Shown here: piece by piece, positions 44,187 to 57,200 of the stretch
Layout: every line of letters starts with the position of its first letter
Position numbering within the stretch: position 1 is the first letter of the stretch
Assembly (NCBI GenBank): GCA_947179155.2
Contig: OX359265.1
Location: 2,651,501 to 2,715,500, forward strand
Origin: Hedera helix
Taxonomy: Eukaryota; Streptophyta; Magnoliopsida; Apiales; Araliaceae
Length of the DNA stretch: 64,000 nt
Reading direction: 5' to 3'
The notes under the pieces: model-generated
What the model was told of the DNA's origin: nothing
The model's input: only the letters and a program-made list of their open reading frames with translations
Database searches by the model: none
Program-made: the position numbers and the translations under genes

Positions 44187-45624
44187 AGGGAGATTTACAT
44201 TTATCAATACATTTTTTTAAAATATTACAATAAAATTGCATACATAAAATATTTACAAAATTAGTACATCTTCAATATTTAATTTATAAATTAGTGCATT
44301 TTTATTCCTTTAATTTAGGTAAGTGATTTAATGGGTAGTTAGTTGGTTTCAAATTTCAAAATCCAAATTAGATGATTTTTATTCATCTCTCTCCTCCATT
44401 TTATTTCCTCCATCTTCTTTCTTCTCCATAATTAGTGGCGTCACTCCTCCTCCCCGCGCCCGCCACTCCTCCGCCCAACCCCCACCCCATCCCCTCCGCC
44501 CGCCTCCCCCCGTCCCCACGCCCGCACCTCCTTCTCCCGCCTCCTCCTGCCTTCTCCCTTCTCCTCCCGTCTCCTCCCGCCCTCACCCCTCCTCCCCCCG
44601 ACCACCACCCCCACCCCCACCCCAGCCCCTCCGACACCCCCCCCCGCCCCCGTCCCCGGCCCCGTCCCTCCTCCCCTTCCTCTCCCCACCCCCGCACCTC
44701 CTCCCCCCATCCCCGCCTCTCATCCCCCTGACTCCGCCCATCCTCCTCCCCTCGTGGTGGCTCCAGATCTGATCGTGGTGGCCACCCCCTCCTCCCGCTT
44801 CCTTCTCCTACTTTTTGGTTACCGTTGTATTAAAGGTTGGTTACATATGTATTAAGGTTTTGTTACCTTTTTGTATTAAGGGTTGATTACCTTTATATTA
44901 AAGTTTGGTTACCTTTGTATTAAAGATTGGTTACCATTGTATTAAGGTTTGGTTACCTTTGTATTAAATGTTGGTTTCTTTTGTTTTAAGGTTGGATACC
45001 TTCTGTATTAGGGGTTTGGTTACCTGTGTATTAAAGATTGGTTACCTATGTACTAAGGATTGGTTACCTTGTATTAAATTTTTATTACCTTTGTATTAAA
45101 GGTTTGTTACCTTATGTATTAAGGTTTGGTTACCTTTGTATTACATGGTTGGTTACCTTTGTATGGACGAGGCAGGGGGAGGGAGGCGGGGAGGGGTAAG
45201 GCAGGCGGTGAGGGGGTACGGAGGAGGAGGAGGGAGGTGGGGAGGGGGGACGGAGGAGGGAAGAGAGAGGCGGGGAGGGGGGAGGGAGGAAGAGTCAGGC
45301 GTGAAGGGGAGGAGGGAGGCGGGGAGGGGGAAGGAGGAGGCAGGCTGGAGGGGGGACGGAGGCAGGCGGAGAGGGAGGAAGGAGGTGGCAGGGGGAGGGG
45401 GATGGGGGACGGAGGAGGGGATGAGACAGATGGAAGCGGGAGGCAGGTGCGGGGGGGGAAAGGGAAGGGGGAGGCGGGAGGGAGGGAGGAAGGGACAGGT
45501 GTCCTCTTTTCCCTCTCCTCTGTTTTTTCTTTCTCTCTCATCTGTATTCTTTTTGTAATTATTTTTGTAGTGCACTATTTTTGTAATTATTTTTTAAAAG
45601 TTGTATACTTATGTAAAGGACCCT
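44187..45624. mobile_element. Foldback DNA element with C-rich arm, minisatellite core and G-rich arm
   Basis: The ends are inverted: left AGGGAGATTTACATTTATCA, right (reverse complement) AGGGTCCTTTACATAAGTAT. Both continue about 80 bases with TTACAAAATTAGTACA-type words. AAATTTA (7 bp) flanks both sides (44180-44186, 45625-45631). Inside are a C-rich pyrimidine arm (about 44440-44812), a minisatellite (44815-45166) and a G-rich purine arm (about 45167-45500) that is broadly complementary to the first. ORFs in the arms are low-complexity artefacts. The layout resembles foldback or Mutator-like non-autonomous elements. Confidence 0.7.
44815..45166 (+). repeat. Minisatellite, about 16 copies of a 22-bp unit
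   Basis: The consensus unit is TTGGTTACCTTTGTATTAAA. Copies vary by one to four bases and by small indels. It forms the loop between the C-rich and G-rich arms. Confidence 0.9.
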
Positions 45625-45631
45625 AAATTTA

Positions 45632-47937
45632 ATGCAATGTAATAGTTTATGCAATATAAAAACTTATAATATAATAATAAGTTATTATGATATATTTATT
45701 TAATTAATTTTAATATTTATGTAATAATTATAATATTATTATATTATGTTTAAAATTATATTTAATTTATTAAATTATATAATTGTGTGTGATGAATAAT
45801 ATAAATTGTAACTTAAAAAGTCAAACAAATTTTAATTATTATTTTTTTTAACTTATTGCATTATAGACGTAATGAACCAATATATCAATTAAAGGATATA
45901 ACAAAAAATTTTAAAATTAATATAATAACATTACGCCCTTAATGGATAATACATGTAATAGGTGCATCAAAGTATAATAAATGTCACATCGATATAATAA
46001 TCTATTGTATTATAGAGTTATTAAATTGATTTGATATGAACCAAATGCCACTTTAACGACATAAATATTTTATTTAGCGACAAAATAAAATTTATCACAA
46101 ATAACTAAAGACAATTTTTTTTTGTCACAAGTAATTGTGTCATTGAAATTATTACTAAAAATAATATTTGTTTCGCTAAATATATATTCTGAAAAATTGA
46201 AGGATAAGTATATTAGAGGGTATACTAATCCAGAAATAATATTGCTAGGATAAATATATATTTAATGACAATACTTTTATAGTTATATTAGTGACATTTA
46301 TAATATTTAACGACATAAATATTATTTTTAACTACGACACTAACAATATATTTATTTCGAACGAATTTTATTATATCGTTGAATATAACATTTGTATTGT
46401 TGAGTGTATATTTAAAAAATTAAAAAATATGTATGATATAAAATTTTAATATATCATTTTATTTTGATAATAATATCAATTGTTATATAGGAAAGAAAGG
46501 TCCCCCAACCACCATTATCAAATTTTTAATCATCATAAAAAAGTGGATTTAATTATAAAGATGGAGCGGAGCCACTTTTGTTTGTTTCTCTTTTCAATTT
46601 TTGTTTAGGGGGGAGTTTCTTACATGTGGCCTTTTTGTCGTGTCTTTCCGTTATGTTCCTTTTGGGCAGTCTGTTATTACTTTGTAGTATCATTTTCTTA
46701 GTTGGTTTGTCTGCCTTCCCTTTTCTGGAATGTGGCACTTTTTTACTTGTTTATTAATTAAAATTTAGAAATAAAAAAAAGGATATTTGCTGACCTTCCT
46801 TTCTTAGTTGTCCAAAATATATCTTGTTAATGCGTGATTTTTTTTTTTTTTTGGAAATAACCTCACAATAAGATATATGCATACTTAACAAGTCGTTAAA
46901 TACCTTACAGATTACGTCACAACTTTGGTCGTTCTGAAATACTCCAGTACAAGAATAAGTATATGCGATTAAACGTTACAATGAATAACCAAAATAAATA
47001 TTGAAATAAATTTAAGATATTTAATAACTCTCGTTTTGTATGTAAAAAACGTTACTTGGTTCTCTTGTAAGATTTTGTGTATATATTCATCAATGCACCG
47101 CTAGAAGCCCCATTTACTTTTTTAAGTAAAAATATGACATCTCTATCCACTCACCCAAACCGTCCAAATGATAAGGATATTTGAATGAGTCAACCCATAG
47201 TCAGACCCATCATAGTGGATAAAAATAACTCAATCTAACTCTCACACAAAATAATCCTTAACTCACATTTAATATATAGAATCCAATAAATTATGTTCCA
47301 TCATATATCACATTAATTTATAATTAAAATATTTTTCGTTTCACGAACAAAATTTCATTTGACTTTAATTATAATTAATTTATTAGTATAAGTTACGCAC
47401 AAATGTAAACATCAAAATAAAAGCTTTTGTATTGTTTAGAGCAGCGGCGTAGTCACAAATTATATTTTCTCACTCGTCTCGTGCGGACTCCACCCCTAAC
47501 CTAGAGTTTTAATTTATGAAAATAGCACCACATATAGCAAATCTTGGAGTGACAAATTTTCACCAGTATTTCATTGAATTTGAAAGGGCCTACTTTAAAG
47601 TTTAACCCTTAATCACGCAAGAATTTAACATTTACTTTTGTGGCAATAATAGTTTATCCACTCATGTACCCAAAGCTCCTACTACTGTTCGTGAAGTTGA
47701 CAGACAATACTTCCCTTTTTAGTGGACTTAACTGTAAAATTCAAAAGTTTAAAGTACGCAACTTTTTCCTCAATATTGAATAACTAGCCATAACGAAAAA
47801 TTAAATTTTAATTTTAATTTTAAAAATAAAAATATTATTATCTGTATTATTATTAAAAAAATTATAAATTATAAAATATAAATATTATAAATATTATTAT
47901 TATCGGTATTATTATTATTATTATTATAGATATTATT

Positions 47938-47972
<35 letters not shown>

Positions 47973-48003
47973 CTGTATTATTATTATTACTATTATTATA
48001 TTA

Positions 48004-48065
<62 letters not shown>

Positions 48066-49330
48066 TACTATTATTGTTATTACTATTACTATTATTATTA
48101 TTATTGTTATTATTATTATTATTACTATTATTATTACTATTGTTATTAGTAGTATTATTATTATTACTATTATTATTATATTAATTATTATTATTATTAT
48201 TATTATTATAATATAAGGATGAATTTGATTTGGGCTATAATTTTTTTGAGAGATGAAATGTGAACTATTAAATTAAATTAAAAAAAATTAATTTTTTTTT
48301 ATATTTTTAAATTTGAAATGAATTCTATTTTATTATATAGATTTGTGCCCTTATGTCTAAATTTTACAAAGATAACCGCAGGTAAATTTTGCAGTCTTTT
48401 TCATTTGAAAGAATATAAAAAATGGTAAAAGAAAGAAATGACAAAAACAAATGGATGGCCTTCTGACTGGGCCAGTCATTGAACAGATCTTTCTTGCTTC
48501 TGACTGGGACACTCCTATCGTGAAAATAGTTGTCCACTTGTTCAAGTTTGGTCCATCATTTATTTCTATTGGACCTTAACTTTACCCTTCCAACCAAAGG
48601 ACAGTAGTACGTTGACTCCAATACTTTCTGCCTGGCTGATATATATGAATTTCTATTAAAATTTTATCCATGTCCTTTTATAGTGTTAGCTAACAAAATT
48701 AATAAATTACTTCATGTTTTTACCCGTTATCCAAATATTGAGCTTAAATCCCTATTTTTATTAATATATATATGTAAAATAATTTATAATAAATGATTGA
48801 AATGAGCACTATTTTAAAAAATACATCTTATACCGTCCATAAAAAGATTTAACGGTATAAAATGAAGACTTTTTCATACCTGTCGCAAGTTTTTCTAGCG
48901 ACAAAAAAATACTTAATAGCGACATGAGAATTTACACAATTAACCCCAGAACCTGTCACTCATTTTGGCTGCAACTGTTGCTAGTCCTTCTGACAGCCTA
49001 TATTAGCAGCTCGTGGCAAGCCTTCTAGTGACATATATGACATAATTCTTATTTTACTTCATTAGATCTTTATATGGACATTTCTTATCAATTCACGTAG
49101 GCATGTCTTACACAACCAATGGATGGGACTAGCAGATGACACATGAGCCACCAAGCGATTCTACAAAAGGAATCTCTTGAGTTTGGGATAAAATTACATA
49201 CTTTTTACACTTAAAACATAAAGATTGACATTTTATCTTTTAACCCAATCCTCCTAGCACCTACACCTATATCGAAGGCGTCGTCCTACACCAGCCAACC
49301 CCCTTACTCAACGTAAGAACGTTTGTGCAA
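45632..49330. other. AT-rich intergenic region
   Basis: No gene is supported. The stretch 46060-46400 is rich in GTCA/TGAC words alternating with AAATA and TTTATT (CGACAAAAT, TTGTCACAAGTAATTGTGTC). This is typical of a decayed inverted-repeat DNA element. It also holds the ATT microsatellite at 47880-48215. Confidence 0.45.
47880..48215 (+). repeat. Long (ATT)n microsatellite
   Basis: About 330 bases of ATT triplets with interspersed ACT, GTT and TATTAATT interruptions. One internal word (TATTATATTAATTATTATTA) occurs twice about 185 bases apart, so part of the array may be duplicated. Confidence 0.9.
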
Positions 49331-49332
49331 GG

Positions 49333-49830
49333 TTGAAAGATAAAATATCTCCACCCATCCCCCATCCCCCAACTAATACCATCGATCTTTTATCACTAGA
49401 AGAAATTAAAGAGTTGGCATATGATAAAATACTAAACAGCCAAAGAAGCATATTGCAGGCGCAGCAACAAGTTCAACAACAAAAACATGGCCAAGCCACA
49501 ATTATCTACACCCCCAAAGAATTTTAGCGAAAGCAAGCAGAGCCGCATAACAAAAAAGTCCAAATACCCAACCACGTCTAATAATTCCGAAAGTAGCATT
49601 AACCTTCTACAACCACAAAATATATAGTAGCATTTTAACCGACCCCACCGTTCTAATTAGTGGAATGCTACTAGTTATGATGTCGAAATGAATGAATACT
49701 CTTATATAGTAGTGATCGGAAATTTTAATAGATTTGGGGATACACCATCATCCAAACAGTCCAAACTTCTTATCAAAGGATTGGACAACACCCAATTGTT
49801 TAAGTGGGCCATCAAAGTCAAATTCTCTTA
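49333..49830 (+). pseudogene. Degenerate coding remnant of unknown, possibly retroelement, origin
   Basis: A 64-codon frame (49333-49527) encodes a helical, glutamine-rich segment (SLEEIKELAYDKILNSQRSI, then QAQQQVQQQ). After it, other frames carry protein-like text interrupted by stops (for example NEYSYIVVIGNFNRFGDTPS near 49690-49750). The composition is unlike the flanking AT-rich DNA. I cannot assign it. An old reverse-transcribing element (retrotransposon or endogenous pararetrovirus) is one possibility, a plant gene fragment another. Confidence 0.3.
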
Positions 49831-50196
49831 GATTTATTTTGATCTTTAGAATATTCAAATGATTATTCAAAGGTATTTTATTATTTTTCTTCTTCTTCTA
49901 TTATTATTATTATTATATAGAAGCATTGACAGAAAAATTAGGAAGTCTCTGGTCTTCTCAGGTTCTATTATCTCTATGCCCCTAGTCCAACTACCGAAGC
50001 CCAAGATAGATGCAAAATTATAATTTACAAAATCATCCAGCTGGGCCCATAACCACTTCAAGTTTCTGCAGTAGTGGTGTATTGGTTGATTTGGGCTTCC
50101 GGACGAAGCACGTTAACCATGGCAAATAGCTCATTTTTTCTAATATGTTTATGAGAATTTATATTTTTCACATGCTTTTTTTGGGGGATATCTACA

Positions 50197-50364
50197 TATA
50201 TATACAGTTGTGTAGTACATAGTCGTTAATTTTTTTGGGCTACGGTGACAATTTAACCGTTATCATAGATCAAAAATAACTATGGCCATGGTTGAACTGT
50301 CGCCGTAATTCAAAAAAATTGTTGTCATAGTCGACTGTACACTACGCAGCTGTGTATATATATT
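50197..50364. mobile_element. Short foldback MITE (about 168 bp)
   Basis: Almost the whole unit is two inverted arms. Left is TATATATACAGTTGTGTAGT then CTACGGTGACAATTTAACC. Right (reverse complement) is TATATATACACAGCTGCGTA then TTACGGCGACAGTTCAACC. The centre is about 20 bases. Confidence 0.65.
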
Positions 50365-52008
50365 TTTTCTTTTTTTGGGCGAATATATTCTTATATATAA
50401 AAATAATATTTTTAAAACTTATATTGTATAACTATTAATTTAATAAACAACCGCGCGATGCCTCCCACTAAACAAACGCCAATTAACAAATAAAAAACCG
50501 TGGATGACAAACCTTAGTCCAATTGTTTAAGGGATTAATATAATAGTTCGGTTTCAAAATTAGAGCACATCTTTGAAAAACTTATAAATTAACATAACAA
50601 GCTCGTTAACCCGTGTAAAGTACGGGCGATATAAATAATAATTTATTATATTATTAAATAAAAATATTTAATTAAAATTTGAAAAGTTAATTATAGACTA
50701 AATTATTAAATATTTATATTAATAATAAATATTTGAATTATATATTATAGGTTCATTCGATCAATTATTAAGTTAAATATTTTAATGGAGTACATATTTA
50801 TTTAGCTATGATTATAAGAAAATAATTATTTTTTAATTTAATTTATTTTTGCAATGAAATTTTATATTAGTATTTATACTGACAAAATTTACTTGAAATT
50901 CTAATCCTAATAAAAGTATGATTTAGTTATGACAATTACTTAATAATGAATCTATTATAATTTTTTAAAACTAATTTTACAGTTATTATGTTTTAAAAAA
51001 ATCAAATATTATTAATATAATTAATCGTATGATTTGATAAAATTTCAAGTTTTAATGAGTTTAATTTAGTTATGACATTAATTTAATAATAAAATTCATG
51101 ATTGATATTAATATAATAGATCGCAAGATCTGTTAAGAGATTTTTTGATATCTTAATATTTTAATAAAATTATAATAATCGAATTATCCTGCATAATTTT
51201 TTTAAAAATATATTATCTTAGATAAAATTGTGATAAAAAAACTTGTAATAAAATTGATAGAATAAAAAATAAAAATTCTTTTAGAAGTTTCTTTTCCTAT
51301 TAAACATATATATTAAAAAATTATCTTTCTTTTTTTTAACAAGTTGAGGTTCTTTTTGAACATTTTAAAATTTTGGATAGTATTTAATTGTTATAAATTC
51401 GAATAATACTTATACAAATTCGATAAGAAAGCAAAAGACTAAATCAAAAGTTTGTGTAATTAAATTTATATTTTTAATTATATGTTTGATATTTTAAAAT
51501 TATAATTACCATTTAGCATTACTAAATTCTTAACTAATCAAGGATACGTCTAAAAACATTAATTATTTTTTAAAAAATCATTGTTTTTAAAACTGATCCC
51601 TAATTGTCCCATCCCTAATTGTCCCATCCCGTGAGTAGTCCACCATTCTTATTCTGTGTTTAATTGAACAAGTGCAACGCATTGGCATATTCTGCTGATT
51701 TGGTTCATATACTCAATTATAATTGAGAATTGATATTTGTATAAGTTAATTTAATATTTTTATAAAATCAAATGAGACCTATTTGTGAAACTATGAAATT
51801 AACTTATAAAAATATTAATTTTCATGTTCAATTTATATTTTTATTAACTAATTTAATATTTTTATAAGATCAAATTAAATTCATTTATAAAAATATCAAA
51901 TTAACTTATGAAAATATCGATTCTTTTATAATTTAAAACATTGCACTTTTAGATAATCAATGAGAAGAAGGATAATATTAGTATGATAGTCATTAATACG
52001 GAATATTA

Positions 52009-52255
52009 GTACTCCTCATTCCCTCCCTTTTAATTGATGTTTTAAAGTTATGCAGACAGATTAAGAATTATAATTAATATTTTGTATGATTAATTAAATT
52101 GAATACAAAATTTTAATATTAACATTACAAAATTTATTAAAAAAATGATAGAGAAATAAATTAACTTTTAATCATAAAGAATAATATAAAAAATTAAGTA
52201 TTTAATATTTTTTTTAAATTTATAAACAATAAATAAAAATAAACAAAAATTTCTC
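52009..52255. mobile_element. MITE, copy 2 of the 32463 family
   Basis: Starts CTCCTCATTCCCTCCC after TA and shares GATAGAGAAATAAATTA and AATTAAGTATTTAATATTT with 32463-32700. Confidence 0.5.
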
Positions 52256-52298
52256 TCTAAAAAAACAAACAAAAAGAACGTAGAGAACATATATTTTT

Positions 52299-52300
<2 letters not shown>

Positions 52301-52349
<49 letters not shown>
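52301..52349. repeat. (TA)n microsatellite
   Basis: An uninterrupted TA run of about 49 bases. Confidence 0.9.
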
Positions 52350-52353
<4 letters not shown>

Positions 52354-52970
52354 GAAGCTAGCAAGATATTACCCGTATATAGAATCGGTGAGAAGAATTA
52401 ATAGAGTAATAAATACTCTATATATATATATGGTAATAAATATTTGGTCAGATCATTGTTTAAGGTGCCGACCTTTTCTTTTGATCCATATATATATAAA
52501 TTGGCTGGTGTCGTGGCTACTACTACTTTTATGCATGCATGAACCACGGCTTAAATACTTTTCCTTTATTTACTTATTTGCTAAGTAAGTACTTTTCCTT
52601 TCCACCTCCTTGGCCTTTTAAATTCCCTTTTCCTTTTCTCTTTTGGTATGATGGAGTCCAGCCAGTCAGAAAATTTTGCATTAATTAGAGAAAGTCTACT
52701 CCATATATTCAATTGCTACATCTCAACCAAAAAATGAAGAATTAAAGGAACTCATATTTTTTTCTTTTTTGCTAAATGGAACTGATATTTCTCCTTGCTA
52801 AATTCAGCATGAATATAGAATCGCAAATTTAGGAGAAATAAAAAGAAAAATCAAACACAAACACAAACTATCTATATAATTAAGTAATTGGCATCATCAT
52901 CTGTAATACCGTATTTTTGTTATTATTATCTAATAATGTATAATGTTTGTTTCGGACTTTTAAGTTTGGA

Positions 52971-53137
52971 TAAGTTTATGTACATAACATTTAATTATAA
53001 AATCAACCATTACATTGATCTTAATTATTAAAAAATGAGGCATGACACAAATTTTAATGTAAAATTTTACTTTTTAATGATTAAGATCAATGTACTGATT
53101 AATTTTTGTAGTTGATTTTGTGTACATAAACTTATAC
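52971..53137. mobile_element. Palindromic MITE (about 167 bp)
   Basis: Arms: left AGTTTATGTACATAAC, AATCAACCATTACATTGATC, TTAATTATTAAAAA; right (reverse complement) AGTTTATGTACACAAA, AATCAACTAC, AGTACATTGATCTTAATCAT. The centre is GACACAAATTTTAATG. A relative lies at 35330-35410. Confidence 0.7.
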
Positions 53138-53604
53138 TTTAAGTTTTGAGTCTTGATTTTATTATGTTATTCTAAAATATTATAATTAAAATGAAAATAT
53201 TAATTAGTAAATGAAAGACGTATATTTGAAATAAGATTCTAACTAAATTAGGATAAGAAGATAATTTTTAAATTTAAAATCTGCAATAGAAATGGAAAAG
53301 GGTTAATAATATGTTAGCCTTTAAATAAAAAAGTCAAGTAAATATATGAGTTTTATAAATTAAATACATATTTACAAAAGGTTACGGGAGAGAGGGTTAG
53401 GCGAACGAAAATCGACGGGAGAAGAAGATAATATATTTTATCTACAGATGTAGTGCTAGAATAGAACTTAAATAATATAATGGAATTTGAAGATATAAAA
53501 GAGTCATAAATTGGGTTTCACAAATTTACCTTTAAGCAATAATGACTCTTCGTATATTGTTGAGATTGACTTATATTTTTACGAATTCGATTAATAATTA
53601 CGGT

Positions 53605-53700
53605 GATAAGGTAGTCGAGAGTCTCGCTTCCCGGTGAGCGAGCAACTGCCTAGCTCGTTGATGAGCTGGCGGGTTACTAGGGGGCATGGCCCCCTGAAAG
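53605..53700 (+). repeat. Fragment related to the Tat-like LTR GC module
   Basis: GTCTCGCTTCCCGGTGAGCG and CTAGCTCGTTGATGAGCTGG align with 8107-8155. It continues with a small hairpin, AGGGGGCATGGCCCCCT. Confidence 0.45.
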
Positions 53701-54191
53701 TCAAGTACAATAATGTAATTGAGTTTGAAGATTTATTAGTAGTTCAGTCTTTGATTTACTAATGTATTGGGGTTGAGTCCATATTATAGTAGTTAAGATT
53801 TTTTAGTTACTATAAAATAATTGTTTGATGTGTAAATTATTATAGAACGTGTGAAGTATCTAATGAATACGACAAAAAAACAGGATTAACCAAATTGGTG
53901 AACTTGGGTATATTGTATGTTATTACTTTTTTATTCTTCATCTAATATTTTGTGTGATTGTGTTATTATTCAATCTTAAATTCTAACATGCATTAATGTG
54001 AATCAGATTATTTGAACAGTAATAGTATGTACAGTCAGTAGGCTTGTATGGAATTTTTAGAGCTTTTGATACTAATTAAGTTAATTATATTAATTGGTCT
54101 GTATAGTAAAATTATTATTAGTAAAACAAGTAATGTATTTAAGAAATAACAATCTGATCATTTAGTATAATGAGTAACACTTGTGTTCAGG

Positions 54192-54253
54192 GACGGATCT
54201 AAGATTTTTTTTCTGCAGGGGCAAACAAGAGGGTGGAGGTTCGGGGGCAACGC
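54192..54253 (+). repeat. hAT-like terminus split by the LTR element
   Basis: CAGGGACGGATCTAAGATTT and GGGGCAAACAAGAGGG resemble the common plant CAGGGGCGGATC end of hAT-type repeats. The LTR element begins directly after it at 54254, so the rest would lie beyond the window. Confidence 0.4.
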
Positions 54254-57200
54254 TGTGACGACCCCAAATCCGGGTTCCATAACCTCGAGTTTGGTTCTCA
54301 CTATTCAACACATTACTAACAATTAAATACATACATTGCATTTAAATATCGCGGAATAATACATATTGGTTCCCTTACAAAAAGGTTACAATACCAGGGT
54401 CTATTAACCTTAACATAAACAGTTCCTATCATAAGGAATTACAAAAGGTTTAACAACAGTAAACACAAATTTAAGCATCTAATTAGCATGCATAAACTAA
54501 CTTAAGCTCTGGCCTTTCCTTTTCCCTTATCCTTCTTTGAGCAATCAGGATTATCTGAAAAATGGTTCATGATATAGCAAGAATGAGCAACTAGTTTGCT
54601 CAACAAGTTTAGAACAATCATATAGATTTAATATATCATGAATGAATGGGAAATATCATCAATGATTCAACAATAGATATAACAATTGTGAATGAAACAG
54701 GATTCAAATTTTAATAAACAGAATATTTGAATCTTAAAATGCTGAGTGGTCACTAAGGACCCTGAACTAACTAGGGTATAATAGAGTTTCCTCTGACCCT
54801 TTGAGTTGTTTGGTTTTCAAGGGGATCAGCCTATTCAACCCGCTGTATATGCATTACATTTAGTCACTGGCGCCCAAAGTCGGTTTCCCGACACAAAATC
54901 CCCTAATTTAGGGTTGTTTAATTCTCAGACTTAATATAAGAAATCCGCACCCAACAATGGTTTGGATAAGCTTTTAACAGTATTCAAGTTATTGAATTTA
55001 GAAACGCAATGTCTAGTTGAACTATTAGCTTCAGACATTTTTAATACAGTTCATGAATCAAGAACTAACAAGCTTCAAATGCACTAAGTGCGATTGTATA
55101 AACAATATGGATGTGGGATAATTTTAAATAATTAAACCACTTCAAGCTTTGACAATAAATACAAGTATAGGAACTTGTTCAACAATAAATGAGTAGGGTT
55201 AGAGAACTTGCCTGTTTGCTCAGCTACAATAATTGTCTAGCTTTAACTAACTTGCTTTGAAAGACCTAACATTAATAAAGTCGGTCTAATAATTAGTACG
55301 ACGTATTTGCATTACTATACGCTTAATAACGAACTTATTTACCACACATAAGTACTAACACATAATCTACATTAGTCAAAACAATATTATTAACCTTATA
55401 GACACTTAATCATTTTAGGTTAATAATTTAATAAGTTAAAAAATATTTTTCTTAAGTGTTGGACACTTATTAAACCCTTAAACAACTTATTACAATTGTT
55501 TAATTAAATTCAATTTATTTTATTAACTCAATCTCTATTTAATTACTATTTAATATTGATTAAATAGAAATTAATTAATTAACTCTAGTTATTATTTAAA
55601 ATAAATAATAACTAATTGTACTCACTTATTATTCAATTATAATTAAATAGTAAATAATTATTAACTTAATTTTTAACCTTCTTTAATTTAATGTTAATCA
55701 ACCAATAATTAACTAAGTAATTAACCTTACTTATTATTTAATTAAGGAAATTAAATAATAGTTTACTAATCTTAATCCCCTTTAATTATTATTTAATGTC
55801 AATTAAATAATAATTAATTATTTAATTAATTTTAATTATTATTTAAGGTTAAATAATAATCAAATCATTCTTATTTATTATTTTAATTAAATAATAAATT
55901 ATTACTCTAATAACTTAATTTCCATTAATCGTTATTTAATGTTAATTAAATAATAATTAATTACTTAATTATCCTTATTTATTATTTAATAATATTTAAA
56001 TAATAAATAATTAATTTATAAATTTTATCTCTCTTTAAATATTATTTAATAGGCATTAAATAATAATTGCTAATTTATCATCTTTATTTATTATTAAAAT
56101 TTAAAATAATAAATAAATAATAAATTTATTTAACTTAACCATGGTTTAGCTAACTAGGTTAATATTTAAAATATTTAAATATTAAACTTAATGAAAAATA
56201 TCCTCCCCAATATTATTTTTGTATTATTATTATTTTTGTTATAATTTTAAATTAATTTTCAAATATTTAAATTAATTAAAATTTACCCGAATGGCATTTT
56301 CGTAAATAAGTTGAAAAACCGGACCGAGGGCAGAATGGTAATTCTGCCAAGAAAAAATACGGAGGGACAAACTGGTAATTTCGCAGAAAACCGGCGCTCG
56401 CGCATTGCGCGCGCCTTCAGTAACAACGGCCCAAAACGGTGCCGTTTTGAGAAGCCGTAAACGGCTTCCGCGCATTGCGCGGAGTGAATTCTTCACAGAC
56501 GGCAAACGACGTCGTTTGGCTCCGCGTTTTGTCAGCCTAACGCTTCGCGCGCATTGCGCGGACTGTTCCTTTTTTTTCTCCTTTTAGCAGAATGTGAACA
56601 GTGCATTTTTAACAAAAATTATACCTTTAATAAATCTTTAACTTCACAATAAAAATCCAAAAAAATTACCAATCACCTTATATTAATTTATAACATGAAA
56701 AAAATTAATTTTTCATGATTTAATGACATATTTTTTTATAAAAAATTTTACATCACATAAACTACTATAAATCATAACTTTTTGTGTACAACTCCATTTT
56801 GAGTGATTCAAACTTTGTTTTTCTCATGATTTAATGTTCTATAATATTAGAACATCAAACATAAGTTTTATAAAAATATTTTTGGACATAAATTCCAAAA
56901 CTTGTTTACACACTATTAAACACATATTTTAGCATATAAAATATACCAAAATACAAACCAAACATATTAAACTCAAGCATGACATAAATATTACCACTAT
57001 ACATTAATAACTATATTAACATATTTGTACACACATATTAGTTTATTTAATTAAAAACAAAAATTTGATTTAGAATAACCATTACCTTGATTTAATGGCT
57101 ATCTTTCTTTTTCTTCCAAAGTAGGTTGTGAAGGAAGATGACATGCACCAAGAACTCCTTCTCCTCTCTTAGTATTTTGCTCTCACTATTTTCTCACTCT

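Larger units (their letters stand above)
49831..52300. other. AT-rich intergenic region
   Basis: No gene is supported. It includes the foldback element 50197-50364, a hairpin ACCCGTGTAAAGTACGGGC near 50611-50629, TTTTTATAA-type repeats at 51720-51930, and the MITE at 52009. Confidence 0.45.
52350..54190. other. AT-rich intergenic region
   Basis: Apart from the palindromic MITE (52971-53137) and a Tat-LTR-like word cluster (53605-53700), nothing supported is seen. The ORF 52388-52588 has no features of a gene. Confidence 0.45.

Noticed and set aside
44401..44731. Pro/Gly/Arg-rich ORFs on both strands
   Set aside because: They are translations of C-rich simple sequence in the foldback element arm; no domain, biased composition, several overlapping frames.
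45119..45626. Long overlapping ORFs (up to 166 codons)
   Set aside because: Same reason: G-rich purine arm read in several frames on both strands.
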